Assembly: GCA_036394995.1 (NCBI GenBank) | Contig: DASWED010000002.1 | Coordinates: 1-49,908, forward strand | Direction: 5' to 3' | Length of the DNA: 49,908 bases | Source: DASWED01 sp036394995 | GTDB lineage: Bacteria; Actinomycetota; UBA4738; JACQTL01 | Program-made: the position numbers and the translations under genes | Part shown: piece after piece, positions 31,496 to 40,508 of the stretch | Position numbering within the stretch: position 1 is the stretch's first letter | How the letters are laid out: every line of letters starts with the position of its first letter | Notes under the pieces: generated by a model | Database searches by the model: none | Seen by the model: the letters and a program-made list of their open reading frames with translations, nothing else | Told to the model about the DNA's origin: nothing

Positions 31496-34212
31496 CGCAG
31501 GGCGTCGGCGTTCCCCCAGGTCCGGCGACGGCAGTCTCCGACGCCCACGCCCGGCCGCCCGGGGAGGTCCTGGCCGACCTGGGGTCGGGGCCCGCGGGGC
31601 TGGGGGAGCCGGAGGCTGCGGTCCGCCTGGCCCGGTTCGGGCCGAACCGCCTGCCGGCGGTGCCGGGGGAGGGATTCTGGTCGGCGTTCCTCGACGAGAT
31701 CCGCGAACCGCTGATCCTGCTGTTGATCGGGACGGGGGTCCTGTACAGCGTGTGGGGCCGCCTGGTCGACGCGCTGACGATCTTCGCGGTCATCTCGGTC
31801 CTGCTGGTGGCGGAGGTGCTGAACGAGCGGCGGGCCGCCCGGGCGGTGGCGGCGCTTCGGCGGATGACCGAACCGGAGGCCGCGGTCCGCCGCGACGGGC
31901 TGGCCGAGTTCGTCCCGGTGGAGGCGATCGTGCCCGGGGACGTCGTCCTCCTGGAGCCGGGCCGGCGGGTGCCGGCCGACCTCCGGTTGGTGTCGGGATA
32001 CGGCCTGGCCGTGGACGAATCCGCCCTCACGGGGGAGTCGGCGGACGTGGAGAAGGACGCCGGGAGCGACGTCCCGCTCCGAGCGCCGCAGGCCGACCGG
32101 GCCACGATGGCCTGGTCGGGAACCGTGGTCGTTCGGGGGCGCGGCGAGGGCGTGGTCGTGGCCACCGGCCCGGCCACCGAGCTGGGGAGGGTGGCGGTCG
32201 AGGCCCGGGCGGTGAAGCCGCCCCCCACGCCGCTCCGGGTGGCCATGCGGGAGCTGTCCCGCGTGCTCACGCTCGTCGCCCTGGCGTTCAGCGTGCTGGT
32301 GCCGTTGCTGGGGGCCACGATCGCCGGCCAGCCGTTCCGGGAGATGGTGCTGATCGGGCTGACCCTCGCGTTCGCCACGATCCCGGAGGAGCTCCCGATC
32401 ATCGTGACGATGGTCCTGGCGCTGGGGGCGCTCCGGCTGTCCCGCCGGCGGGCGGTGGTGAAGCGGCTGGCCTCCGTGGAGACGCTTGGCGCGGTCACGG
32501 CCATCGCCAGCGACAAGACCGGGACCATCACCGAGAACCGGCTGGAGGTGACGGCGGTGGAGCCCGCGATCACGGCCCGGGCCACGCTGTTCACCGCGGT
32601 GCTGGCGAGCGGCGCGGGGAGCCAGGACGACCGGGCCGCCGACCCGCTGGAGGTGGCGGTGCTCAAGGCCGCGGCCGCGGAGGGCGTCGAGCCGGGGCGG
32701 GTCCGCGCCGAGCACCGGGCCGTGGCGGAGACCCCGTTCGACTCGTCCCGCAAGCTGATGTCGGTGGTGTACGAACGCGACGACGACCTCGGCGTGGCGG
32801 TGAAGGGCGCGCCGGAGACGGTGCTCGCCCGGTGCACCGGCGTGCTGGTCACCGCCGCGCAGGGCGGCGACCTCCGGGAGGTGGCCATCCTCGAGGCCCG
32901 GCGGGCGGAGATCCTGGCGCGGGCGGCCGAGCTGGCCTCGCGGGGGGCGCGGGTCGTCGCCGTGGCCGGCCGGGGGCTCGCGACCTCGCGGCGGATCGAA
33001 GGCGGGACGACGCCGCCCGAGGCAGAGACCGGACTCACGTTCCTGGGCCTGATCGTCCTGGCGGACCCGCCTCGCGCGGAGGCCGCGGCGGCCGTCGAGG
33101 AGTGCCGGACGGCGGGGATCAGGGTGCTGATGGTGACCGGCGACCATCCCGACACCGCCCGTGCCGTGGCCGAGGCCGTCGGGCTCGACGCCCACCGGGT
33201 GGTCACCGGGCCGGAGCTCGACTCCATGGACGACGCCCTGCTGGCCGACGTGCTCCGGGACACGTCCGTGTTCGCCCGGACCTCACCACAGCAGAAGCTC
33301 CGTCTGGTCCGGGCCCTCCACGCCGCCGGGGAGCGGGTGGCCGTCACCGGCGACGGGGTGAACGACGCCCCGGCGCTGGCCGCCGCGGACATCGGGGTGG
33401 CCATGGGCCGGCGGGGGACCGACGTGGCCCGTGAGGCCGCCGACATGATCCTGGCCGACGACGACCTGGCCACCGTGGTCCATGCGGTGGCGGAGGGCCG
33501 CGCCCTGTTCGCGAACCTCCGAAAGGCCGTCCGGTACTACTTCGCGTGCAAGGTCGCGCTGATCGGGGCCAGCCTCCTGCCGGTCCTGCTCGGCGTGCCG
33601 GTCCCGTTCGCGCCGATCCAGATCATCCTCATGGAGCTGTTCATGGACGTCGCGGCGTCGGCGACGTTCGTGGCCGAACCGCCGGAGGACGACCTCATGG
33701 GGCAGCCCCCGCGCGACCCCCGGGCCCGCTTCCTGGACCGCCCGTTCGTGGCGAGCGTCCTCACCAGGGCCGCCGGGCTGTTCGCCGCGGTGGCCACCGC
33801 GTACCTGGTGACCTGGTACGACACGCATCGCATCGGCCAGGCCCGGACGGTGGCGTTCGTCACGTGGCTCCTGGGACACGTGCTGCTGGCGGTGAACCTT
33901 CGCTCGGAGCGCGAGCCGCTGTCCCGGCTGGGGGTCGCCTCGAACCCGCTCATGCTGGTGTGGGGGGCCGCGACGGTGGTGCTGGTGCTGGTGGCCGCCC
34001 TGGTGCCGGGGGTCCACTCGGCGCTTCGGACGGTCTCGCCCACCGGCGGCCAGTGGGCCCTGGCGGTCGTGGCGGCCGTGGCCGGGACGTGCTGGATCGA
34101 GGTCGTGAAGCTCGGCCGGTCCCACGAGCCACCAGGCGGTCCGCCGGGGCCGTCCGAGGAGTCCGGCGAGCCCGGCGAGCCCACGGAGGAGGCGGCGTCT
34201 ACCGGCGGGTGA
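31492..34212 (+). CDS. Cation-transporting P-type ATPase
   Basis: 906 residues, GTG start in a GTGA overlap with the aldehyde dehydrogenase stop. P2-type architecture: actuator TGES (about 180-183), phosphorylation motif SDKTGT with Asp341, KGAPETVLARC, TGDHPDTA, and GDGVNDAPALAAADIGVAMG. About ten membrane helices. The M4 ion-site motif is PEELP rather than the PEGLP of calcium pumps, and M6 reads MELFMD where NLVTD is usual, so the transported ion should not be assumed to be calcium. An acidic, Gly/Pro-rich tail ends the protein. The 3' end overlaps the convergent TolB-like gene by 14 bp. Confidence 0.92.
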   Translation: MTQGVGVPPGPATAVSDAHARPPGEVLADLGSGPAGLGEPEAAVRLARFGPNRLPAVPGEGFWSAFLDEIREPLILLLIGTGVLYSVWGRLVDALTIFAVISVLLVAEVLNERRAARAVAALRRMTEPEAAVRRDGLAEFVPVEAIVPGDVVLLEPGRRVPADLRLVSGYGLAVDESALTGESADVEKDAGSDVPLRAPQADRATMAWSGTVVVRGRGEGVVVATGPATELGRVAVEARAVKPPPTPLRVAMRELSRVLTLVALAFSVLVPLLGATIAGQPFREMVLIGLTLAFATIPEELPIIVTMVLALGALRLSRRRAVVKRLASVETLGAVTAIASDKTGTITENRLEVTAVEPAITARATLFTAVLASGAGSQDDRAADPLEVAVLKAAAAEGVEPGRVRAEHRAVAETPFDSSRKLMSVVYERDDDLGVAVKGAPETVLARCTGVLVTAAQGGDLREVAILEARRAEILARAAELASRGARVVAVAGRGLATSRRIEGGTTPPEAETGLTFLGLIVLADPPRAEAAAAVEECRTAGIRVLMVTGDHPDTARAVAEAVGLDAHRVVTGPELDSMDDALLADVLRDTSVFARTSPQQKLRLVRALHAAGERVAVTGDGVNDAPALAAADIGVAMGRRGTDVAREAADMILADDDLATVVHAVAEGRALFANLRKAVRYYFACKVALIGASLLPVLLGVPVPFAPIQIILMELFMDVAASATFVAEPPEDDLMGQPPRDPRARFLDRPFVASVLTRAAGLFAAVATAYLVTWYDTHRIGQARTVAFVTWLLGHVLLAVNLRSEREPLSRLGVASNPLMLVWGAATVVLVLVAALVPGVHSALRTVSPTGGQWALAVVAAVAGTCWIEVVKLGRSHEPPGGPPGPSEESGEPGEPTEEAASTGG

Positions 34213-35422
34213 AGGCGACCCGGGAGTCGTCCGGCGAGAAGGCGGGGCTGTCGTCCTCGGCGGGGTCGGTGGTGACGCGCCGGAGCCCCCGGCCGTCCGG
34301 GTCGACCGTGAAGATGTCGCGGTTGCCCCCGCGGTCCGCGCTGAACGCGATGAGCGAGCCGTCCGAGGACCACGCCGGGTTGTCCTCGTCGACGGCGGGG
34401 GTCCGGGTCAGGCGGCGGAGGTCCGAGCCGTCGGCGTCCACGACGAACAGGTCTCGCTCGCCCCCGCCCGGGTTGCTCGAGAACACGATCCGTACCCCGT
34501 CCGGCGACCAGGCCGGGCTCTGGTCGGAGCCCGGGTGCTCCAGCAGCCGGTGGGGGTTCGTCCCGTCGGCGCCCATCACGTACAGGTTCGCCTCGCCGTC
34601 GCGGGTGCTCGTGAACACGATCTGCGATCCGTCCGGGCTCCAGTCCGGGAACACGTCGAACCCGGGATCGTCGGTCAGCTGGACCGGGTTCGAGCCGTCG
34701 GCGCCCATCGTGTAGACCTCCGCGTTGCCGTCTCGGTTCGTGCTGAACGCGAGCGTCGTGCCGTCGGGGGACACGTCGGGGCTGCCGTCGTTCCCGGGGT
34801 TCACCGTGAGCCGGACCAGCGCCGTTCCGTCCTTGCGCATGGAGAACACGTCGCGGGTCTCGCCGAGGACGCTGCCGAACGCGATCGTCGAGCAGTCCGG
34901 CGACCACGCGGGGTTGCTGTCGTCCCCGGAGTCGAACGTCAGCCGGGCCACCTGGGAGCCGTCCGCCGCCATCACGAAGATCTGGGCTCCCGTCGAGGGC
35001 GGGCCCTCCGCCGAGGTCGTGGGAACCCCGGAGCAGTCGACGGCCGGCGATGACGCCGTGGTGGCCGGGGGCAGGGTGGTGGCCGGAGGGGCCGTCGTCC
35101 CCGGGGGGGCCGTCGTGCCGGGGGGCGCGGTCGTGGCCGGCTGCCCGGAGGGTGGCGTGGCCGGCGACGGGGAGGAGACGACGGCGCGCGGCTCGCCGGT
35201 GTCCCGCACGAACACGAAGAAGACCCCCGCGCTCGCGGCCACCAGGACCACGGCCGCGCCGGCGATCCAGGCGATCCAGGGGACCCGTCCCCGGCGACGG
35301 GGCGGCGGCGGCGGGGCGGGCGGCACCGGCATCGGCGGGGGCGGAGGAGCGCCCGGCGCCGGCGGACCCGGAGCGGTGGGTTCGTCGCCGGTGGGTGCGG
35401 TGGGTTCGTTCCCCTCGGTCAC
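34199..35422 (-). CDS. Membrane-anchored TolB-like beta-propeller protein
   Basis: 407 residues. The cytoplasmic N-terminus is Pro-rich, one membrane helix lies at about 48-72 (PWIAWIAGAAVVLVAASAGV), then a Pro/Thr-rich stalk (four TTAPPGT-like repeats) and an extracytoplasmic propeller. Six PD40 repeats of the type NPAWSPDGSxIxF are visible, matching a six-bladed TolB-like ring. Typically a scaffold or ligand binder, not an enzyme. It follows the His-rich membrane protein gene by 50 bp on the same strand. Confidence 0.85.
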   Translation of the reverse strand: MTEGNEPTAPTGDEPTAPGPPAPGAPPPPPMPVPPAPPPPPRRRGRVPWIAWIAGAAVVLVAASAGVFFVFVRDTGEPRAVVSSPSPATPPSGQPATTAPPGTTAPPGTTAPPATTLPPATTASSPAVDCSGVPTTSAEGPPSTGAQIFVMAADGSQVARLTFDSGDDSNPAWSPDCSTIAFGSVLGETRDVFSMRKDGTALVRLTVNPGNDGSPDVSPDGTTLAFSTNRDGNAEVYTMGADGSNPVQLTDDPGFDVFPDWSPDGSQIVFTSTRDGEANLYVMGADGTNPHRLLEHPGSDQSPAWSPDGVRIVFSSNPGGGERDLFVVDADGSDLRRLTRTPAVDEDNPAWSSDGSLIAFSADRGGNRDIFTVDPDGRGLRRVTTDPAEDDSPAFSPDDSRVAFTRR

Positions 35423-35472
35423 CGCCGGAGTATCCCGCAGGGCGCTCCGGGGCGCTGGCGGGTGGGGCTGGT

Positions 35473-36285
35473 TCAGGCGCCGAGGGGGAACGAGTACCCG
35501 GACGGGATGTCCCGGGGGACCTGGGATCCCGTCCCCAGCGTGACGACGATCTCCTGATGCCGTCCGAGGATGAGCAGCCTCGGGTCCTGCTGGAGCGGCG
35601 TCCCGTCGGCGAACACCCGGACGCGCCGGTCACCTGCCCCGCACTCCCCGAGGCAGGTTCCATCGAACCGGACACCCCAGACGTCGAAGAGCTGCCCCAA
35701 CGAGTACGTGAGCCCGCTCGGCGACTCCACGTGGACGATCCCGCTCGTGTCGTGGGTGTGGACCGGCGAGATCACCCCGATGTCCGGGTCGAACCCGATG
35801 TTCGCCGGAACCGTGACCTCCGATCCGTCGACGAACAGGTCCAGGTGGAGGTGGAAGTGGGTGGCCGTCTCCTCGTGCGCCAGGACGGGGATCCCGTCGG
35901 CCTCGAGCCGGGCCCGGAGGGTCCCCAGATCCGTGCCCCACGGCGGCGCGCCGGTCTGCATCCCCGGCAGGTCGTGGGGCGAGAGCGAGGCCGAGGGTGA
36001 GGCGAACACGAGCGGCCCGGGCGGCCGGCGGGCCTGCCACCACTGGTACCCGCAATAGCCGCCGAGCAGGACCAGGCTGCCGATCCCGATGAGCAGCGGC
36101 CGGCTCAGGCCGCGGCGGATCGGCCGCTGCGCCGACGCGCCGGACACCCCCCGGGGGCGGTTCGCCGGCCCCCGGCCCCCGGCCGTCGACCGCTGCGCCG
36201 GGGCCCCCGACGGCGAACGGGATCCCAGGGGCCGCGACGGTCCGGTCCGGCGTCTCCCCCTGCCCTTGCTCTTGCCCTTCGCCAC
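35473..36285 (-). CDS. Membrane-anchored His-rich protein of unknown function
   Basis: 270 residues from GTG 36285 (an upstream GTG/ATG-like start would add only low-complexity residues). A very basic, Ser/Arg-rich cytoplasmic part precedes one membrane helix (PLLIGIGSLVLLGGYCGYQW). The outer domain has striking histidine clusters, ETATHFHLHLDLFVDG and VHTHDTSGIVHVES, followed by TYSLGQLFDVWGVRFDGTCLGECG with a Cys pair. The pattern suggests a metal (copper?)-binding extracytoplasmic domain; related proteins occur near disulfide or redox genes from memory, but no function is established. Confidence 0.75.
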   Translation of the reverse strand: MAKGKSKGRGRRRTGPSRPLGSRSPSGAPAQRSTAGGRGPANRPRGVSGASAQRPIRRGLSRPLLIGIGSLVLLGGYCGYQWWQARRPPGPLVFASPSASLSPHDLPGMQTGAPPWGTDLGTLRARLEADGIPVLAHEETATHFHLHLDLFVDGSEVTVPANIGFDPDIGVISPVHTHDTSGIVHVESPSGLTYSLGQLFDVWGVRFDGTCLGECGAGDRRVRVFADGTPLQQDPRLLILGRHQEIVVTLGTGSQVPRDIPSGYSFPLGA

Positions 36286-36373
36286 GACGGCCCATCGTAC
36301 GGGCGCGCGGGGCTGTCGTTCGGCGGCCCGCTCGTTCACAATCCGCTTGATGAGGGGAGGAGGGGAGCCCGCC

Positions 36374-37804
36374 GTGGACCGGCTCGATCAGGGCAGCCGC
36401 GCGCGCCTGGCCGAGCTGCTGGGCCGGTTCGGCTCGAATCCCATCTCGTTCCTGACCCTGTACCAGGCCCCGTGGAGCCTGTACGAATCCGAGCGGGTGG
36501 ACGGCGCCGTCCCGTACGTCGAGGTCCACCGGACCGCCCTGGCTTGGGGGGACCCGCTGTGCGATCCCGACGACACGTCGTCGCTGGTGGCCGAGTTCAC
36601 CGCCGCCATGCGGGCCCGGCGCCTCCGGGTGTGTTTCGTGGCCGTGCAGGAGGGCGTGGCGGAGCACGCGATGGAACTGGGTCACGCCGTGGTGAAGATC
36701 GGCGAGGAGCCGGTGTTCGACCTGCCGGGGTGGCACCGGCCCCGCGGTGACGGCGGCAAGCACCTCCGGTGGGCGCTGAACCGGGCTCGCCGGGCGGGCG
36801 CCCTGGTCGAGGAGTACCGGCCGGGCGAACGCCGGGACCGGGCCCTGGAGCGCGACATCGTGGCGGCGCGGGCCAGCTGGGAACGGGCCCTGGGGCGGCG
36901 GCCGGTCCGATCGTTCATGCGGTCCGCGCCGCTGGCGGAGGCCGAACGGAAGCGGATCTTCGTGGCGCGCGTGGGCGGACGGGTCGTTGCGGTCCTGGCC
37001 TGCGCCCCCGTGTACGGGCGGGGCGGCTGGTACCTGGAGGACCTGGTCCGGACGGCGGACGCGCCCCTGGGGGCCACCGAGCTGCTGGTCGTGGAGGCCC
37101 TCGAGCGGCTGGGGACCGGCGGGGCGACGTTCGCCACGCTCGGGATCGCCCCGCTCCGGGGGGCCGAGCGCCAGATGGACCGGCGGGCGCGAAGGATCGC
37201 CGGCATCCTCCGGCTCGTGTTCGACCGGTTCGACCGCCGCTACCACTTCGCGTCGCTCAGCCGGTTCAAGGCCAAGTTCCGCCCCAGCGGGTGGGAGGCC
37301 CGGTACGTGACGTTCGACCCGCCACGGCCGAGCGTGGGGCTGATCAGGGCCGTGGTGTCGGTGCTCGACCCCCGGCCCGGTCCCGACGGGGAGGAGATCC
37401 AGCCCACCCCGGCCGCGGTGGGCGGGCGCGTCCTCGTGGCGGTGCAGGCGGCGGCGGTGGGCCTGGCCAGCCTGGCCGTGGTGGCCGGCGAGCGGATCGG
37501 CTCGCCGGTGGGCCCGGCCCCGCTGGTGGCCCCGGTGGGCCTGGCCGGCATCGCGGTGGCCGCACTGCTGGTGGTCCTGGCGGCCCGCCTGGGCCGGGGC
37601 GACGGCCCGGCCCTGCGAGCCATGGCCCTCGTCCTGGAAGGCCTCGTCGTGGTGGCCACCGTGGGCCGGCTCCAGGACCACCGGGGGGTTCCCCTGGACC
37701 TGGTCAGCCTGGCCGTGGCCGCCGGCGTCCTGGTCCTGATGTTCCGCTCCGGCCCCCGGGAATCCGGCGACCCGGACCCCGTGGCCGACGGCCTGGCCCA
37801 CTAG
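36374..37804 (+). CDS. DUF2156-like protein with C-terminal membrane helices
   Basis: 476 residues from GTG 36374, preceded by a strong GGGAGGAGGGGAG. Residues 1-320 resemble the acyltransferase-like domain of DUF2156 and the MprF C-terminus: FLTLYQAPWSLYESERV, VGHAVVKIGEEPVFDLPGW-like segment (LGHAVVKIGEEPVFD), KHLRWALNRARRAGA, and RFKAKFRPSGWEARYVTF near the end. The last 120 residues form about four membrane helices. MprF-type enzymes transfer aminoacyl groups to lipids; here the order (catalytic domain first, membrane part last) is inverted. Confidence 0.8.
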   Translation: MDRLDQGSRARLAELLGRFGSNPISFLTLYQAPWSLYESERVDGAVPYVEVHRTALAWGDPLCDPDDTSSLVAEFTAAMRARRLRVCFVAVQEGVAEHAMELGHAVVKIGEEPVFDLPGWHRPRGDGGKHLRWALNRARRAGALVEEYRPGERRDRALERDIVAARASWERALGRRPVRSFMRSAPLAEAERKRIFVARVGGRVVAVLACAPVYGRGGWYLEDLVRTADAPLGATELLVVEALERLGTGGATFATLGIAPLRGAERQMDRRARRIAGILRLVFDRFDRRYHFASLSRFKAKFRPSGWEARYVTFDPPRPSVGLIRAVVSVLDPRPGPDGEEIQPTPAAVGGRVLVAVQAAAVGLASLAVVAGERIGSPVGPAPLVAPVGLAGIAVAALLVVLAARLGRGDGPALRAMALVLEGLVVVATVGRLQDHRGVPLDLVSLAVAAGVLVLMFRSGPRESGDPDPVADGLAH

Positions 37805-37815
37805 TCCAGAACGGA

Positions 37816-38622
37816 TTAGCGGGTCAGGTCACGCCGGGCGAACCACCACAGCGCGGCGCCCAGGGCGGCCACTCCCACCGCGGCCAGCACCGCCAGGTCC
37901 CCCCCGGGGACGGTCCCCGACAGGATCCGGGTGGGCGGGTAGTAGTGGAACACCGACACATACCGGAGCCCCGCGAGCCCGTTCACCAGCAGCGCGATGA
38001 AGTTCAGGAAGAACGAGCCCACCACGAACCCGACGGCGAGCCCCAGGGCCCGACCGCGGAGGCTCGACCGCGAGGACACCATCACGGCCACCAGCGCGAT
38101 GGCCGCGAACAGGAGCCAGGACGACGCGAACGCGCCCAGGATCCTGGCCGTCCGGACCCTGCCGAGCGGGTCGATGGTCGCCCGCGCCACCAGGGCCCCC
38201 ACCAGGGCGCCGGCTTCGACCACCGTCACGGCGGCCACCGCCGCTGCGGCCTTGGCCACCAGGTACGGCCCCCGGCCCACGGGCCGGCCCAGCACGAGGT
38301 CGATGGTCCCCCGTTCGACCTCCGTGGCCACCGAACCGGCCGCGATGCCCACCCCCGCCGCCGTCATCAGGGCGTACATGACCGGATGGGTGAGGGCCGC
38401 CGCCACCCATCCCGGCGGCGTCAGGAGGTTCACCGAGCCGCCCAGGAAGGCCTGGATGGCCTTCGGCGGATTCGAGAAGAACCCGGAGAACCCCGAGCCC
38501 TCGGAGAGGAACGACTTCGAGGAGAACAGCACCAGGTAGGTGAACAGCCCCGCCCCGGCCGCCAGGATCCCCGTGGTCTGCCCGGCCTGCCGGAGGGCCT
38601 CCCGGAACACCCGTCCGTTCAC
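37816..38622 (-). CDS. ABC-2-type transporter permease
   Basis: 268 residues with six predicted membrane segments (for example GILAAGAGLFTYLVLF, YALMTAAGVGIAAGSVA, WLLFAAIALVAVMV, LAVLAAVGVAALGAALWWF). The cytoplasmic loop EVERGTIDLVLGRPVGR is a coupling-helix signature of ABC-2 exporters. Its ATG overlaps the ATPase stop as ATGA, so the two form one transporter. Confidence 0.9.
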   Translation of the reverse strand: MNGRVFREALRQAGQTTGILAAGAGLFTYLVLFSSKSFLSEGSGFSGFFSNPPKAIQAFLGGSVNLLTPPGWVAAALTHPVMYALMTAAGVGIAAGSVATEVERGTIDLVLGRPVGRGPYLVAKAAAAVAAVTVVEAGALVGALVARATIDPLGRVRTARILGAFASSWLLFAAIALVAVMVSSRSSLRGRALGLAVGFVVGSFFLNFIALLVNGLAGLRYVSVFHYYPPTRILSGTVPGGDLAVLAAVGVAALGAALWWFARRDLTR

Positions 38623-39557
38623 GGACCACCCCCGTCACGATCCGGATCGCTCTCGCCGTAGACCTCGAAGAAGGCCTCGGACAGCCGTTCCGGTTCGGCC
38701 AGGAACTCGCCGACCGGCATGGCGGCCATGACGCGGATGAGCGGCTCCATGTCCCCCCGGAACTCGAACGTGACGATCGTCCCGCCCGGGTCTGCGCGCA
38801 GCTCGGAGACGCCCTGCACCCCGGCCAGAGGTCCGGTGTCGCGGCGTTCCTTCAGCGTCACCGTGCAGTGGCGGATCCGTTCGCCGGTGAGGTCGCGCGT
38901 GGAGCCCACCCGCACGAGCCGCCCGCCCCGGACCACGGCCACGCGCGTGGTGGCCTCCTCCACCTCCGACAGGATGTGCGAGGACAGGAACAGGGTCCCG
39001 CCGGCCTTGCGGTGCTCGGCCAGCAGGTCGACGAATCGCTCCTTCATCACCGGGTCCAGCCCCTCGGTGGGCTCGTCGAGGACGGCCAGCGAGGGGCGAT
39101 GCTGGAACGCCTGGACGAGCCCGACCTTCTGCTTCATGCCGCGCGAGTACAGGCGGACCTGGCGGTCCAGGTCGGCCTGGGACAGCTCGAACCGGTCGCA
39201 CAGCTCCCGGAGGCGCTCCGGTTTCCGGGGGTGGAGGGAGCCCAGGTACGACAGGCACTCCCGGCCCGTGAGCTGGGGCCACAGGTTGAACTCCCCCGGG
39301 AGGTACCCGATCTCGCCGAGGGCGGCGGGGAGCTCCGTGCGGACGTCGTGGCCCAGCACCCGGAGCCGTCCCGCGGTCGGCGCGATGAGGCCCAGCAGGC
39401 ATCGGATCGTGGTGGTCTTCCCCGCCCCGTTCGGGCCCAGATAGCCGAACGCTTCCCCGTGCCCCACCTCGAGCGAGACGCCGTCCACGGCCACCTTCCG
39501 GCCGTAGTGCTTGACCAGGCCCTCGATCTCGATCCCCGTGGCGCCTCCGACGGTCAT
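38619..39557 (-). CDS. ABC transporter ATP-binding protein
   Basis: 312 residues. Walker A GPNGAGKTTT (41-50), signature LYSRGMKQKVG, Walker B SLAVLDEPTEGLDP and H-loop SSHILSEVEE are intact. The C-terminal 90 residues form the accessory domain usual in drug or lipid exporters of the DrrA/CcmA type. It starts in an ATGA overlap with the kinase gene and ends in an ATGA overlap with the permease, so the three are translationally coupled. Confidence 0.93.
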   Translation of the reverse strand: MTVGGATGIEIEGLVKHYGRKVAVDGVSLEVGHGEAFGYLGPNGAGKTTTIRCLLGLIAPTAGRLRVLGHDVRTELPAALGEIGYLPGEFNLWPQLTGRECLSYLGSLHPRKPERLRELCDRFELSQADLDRQVRLYSRGMKQKVGLVQAFQHRPSLAVLDEPTEGLDPVMKERFVDLLAEHRKAGGTLFLSSHILSEVEEATTRVAVVRGGRLVRVGSTRDLTGERIRHCTVTLKERRDTGPLAGVQGVSELRADPGGTIVTFEFRGDMEPLIRVMAAMPVGEFLAEPERLSEAFFEVYGESDPDRDGGGP

Positions 39558-40417
39558 GGGGCGAACGGCGTCGTGCAGTTCGCCAGCATCTGGGCGAACA
39601 CCGAGCACGACGGGGGCCGGTGGGCGGGGAGCTTTGCCAGGGCCTGGAGCAGCACCCAGTACAGCTGTGGGGGGAGGTCCGGGCGGCCCACGGTGGGGTC
39701 CGGCGGCTGTTCGTTCAGCACCGCCTGGGCCAGCTGGAACATGGACTTCTCGCCGAACGGGGCGCGGCCGGCGAGGCACTCGTAGATCACGCAGCCGAAC
39801 GCGTACAGGTCGGACGCCGGCGTGCCCTTGCCGCCCCGGATCAGCTCCGGGGCCAGGTAGTCGAGCGTCCCCATGACCTGCCCGGGGTTCGTGAGCACCG
39901 TGTAGGCCGGGCCCTTGGCCAGGCCGAAGTCCGTGACCGCGGCGTCGCCGTTCGGGTCGAGGAGGATGTTCGAGGGCTTGATGTCGCGGTGGATCAGCCC
40001 GAACCGGTGCAGCGCGTCGAAACCGTTCCCCGCCTGGGCCGAGATCCTGAGCACGTCCGGGAGCGGCAGCGGTCCCTCCTGCCGGAGCCGCTCGGCCAGC
40101 GACCGTCCTCCCACGAACGCCGCGGCCAGGAAGGGCCGCCCCACGGCCTCGCCGGCCTCCAGGATCGGGACCAGGTACGGGTTCTGCACGGCCCCCGCCG
40201 CGCGCGCCTCGTGGACGAACCGGCGGAGGTACACGGGGTCCGTGGCGAGCTTGCGCTTCAGGACCTTGAGGGCCACGACGCGGCCGGTGCGGGTGTCGGT
40301 CGCCCGGAACACGAAGGCCATGGCCCCCTGTCCGAGGAATCCGTCCAGCCGGTACGCCCCCAGGTGCGCGCCGAGGACCAGGCCGGGATCCTCCGGCAGC
40401 GGCGCCCACGCGGTCAT
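39554..40417 (-). CDS. Soluble Ser/Thr protein kinase
   Basis: 287 residues, a bare kinase domain. The glycine loop is GQGAMAFV (29-36), Lys51 in VALKVLK, Glu70, catalytic HRDIKPSNILL with Asp145, DFGLAKG with Asp163 and the APE-like motif LAPELIRG. There is no membrane helix or PASTA domain, unlike the common PknB type, so it is probably cytosolic. The direct ATGA coupling to an ABC exporter suggests that the transporter, or its substrate pathway, is the regulated partner. That is inference from the operon. Confidence 0.92.
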   Translation of the reverse strand: MTAWAPLPEDPGLVLGAHLGAYRLDGFLGQGAMAFVFRATDTRTGRVVALKVLKRKLATDPVYLRRFVHEARAAGAVQNPYLVPILEAGEAVGRPFLAAAFVGGRSLAERLRQEGPLPLPDVLRISAQAGNGFDALHRFGLIHRDIKPSNILLDPNGDAAVTDFGLAKGPAYTVLTNPGQVMGTLDYLAPELIRGGKGTPASDLYAFGCVIYECLAGRAPFGEKSMFQLAQAVLNEQPPDPTVGRPDLPPQLYWVLLQALAKLPAHRPPSCSVFAQMLANCTTPFAP

Positions 40418-40508
40418 GCGGGCAGCATAGGGCCGGTGCCCGGTGGCCACCGCTGCTTCCCGACGCCTGCGGGCCGGGCTATCCTCGCGGCGCCGCGTGG
40501 GAGGTGGG

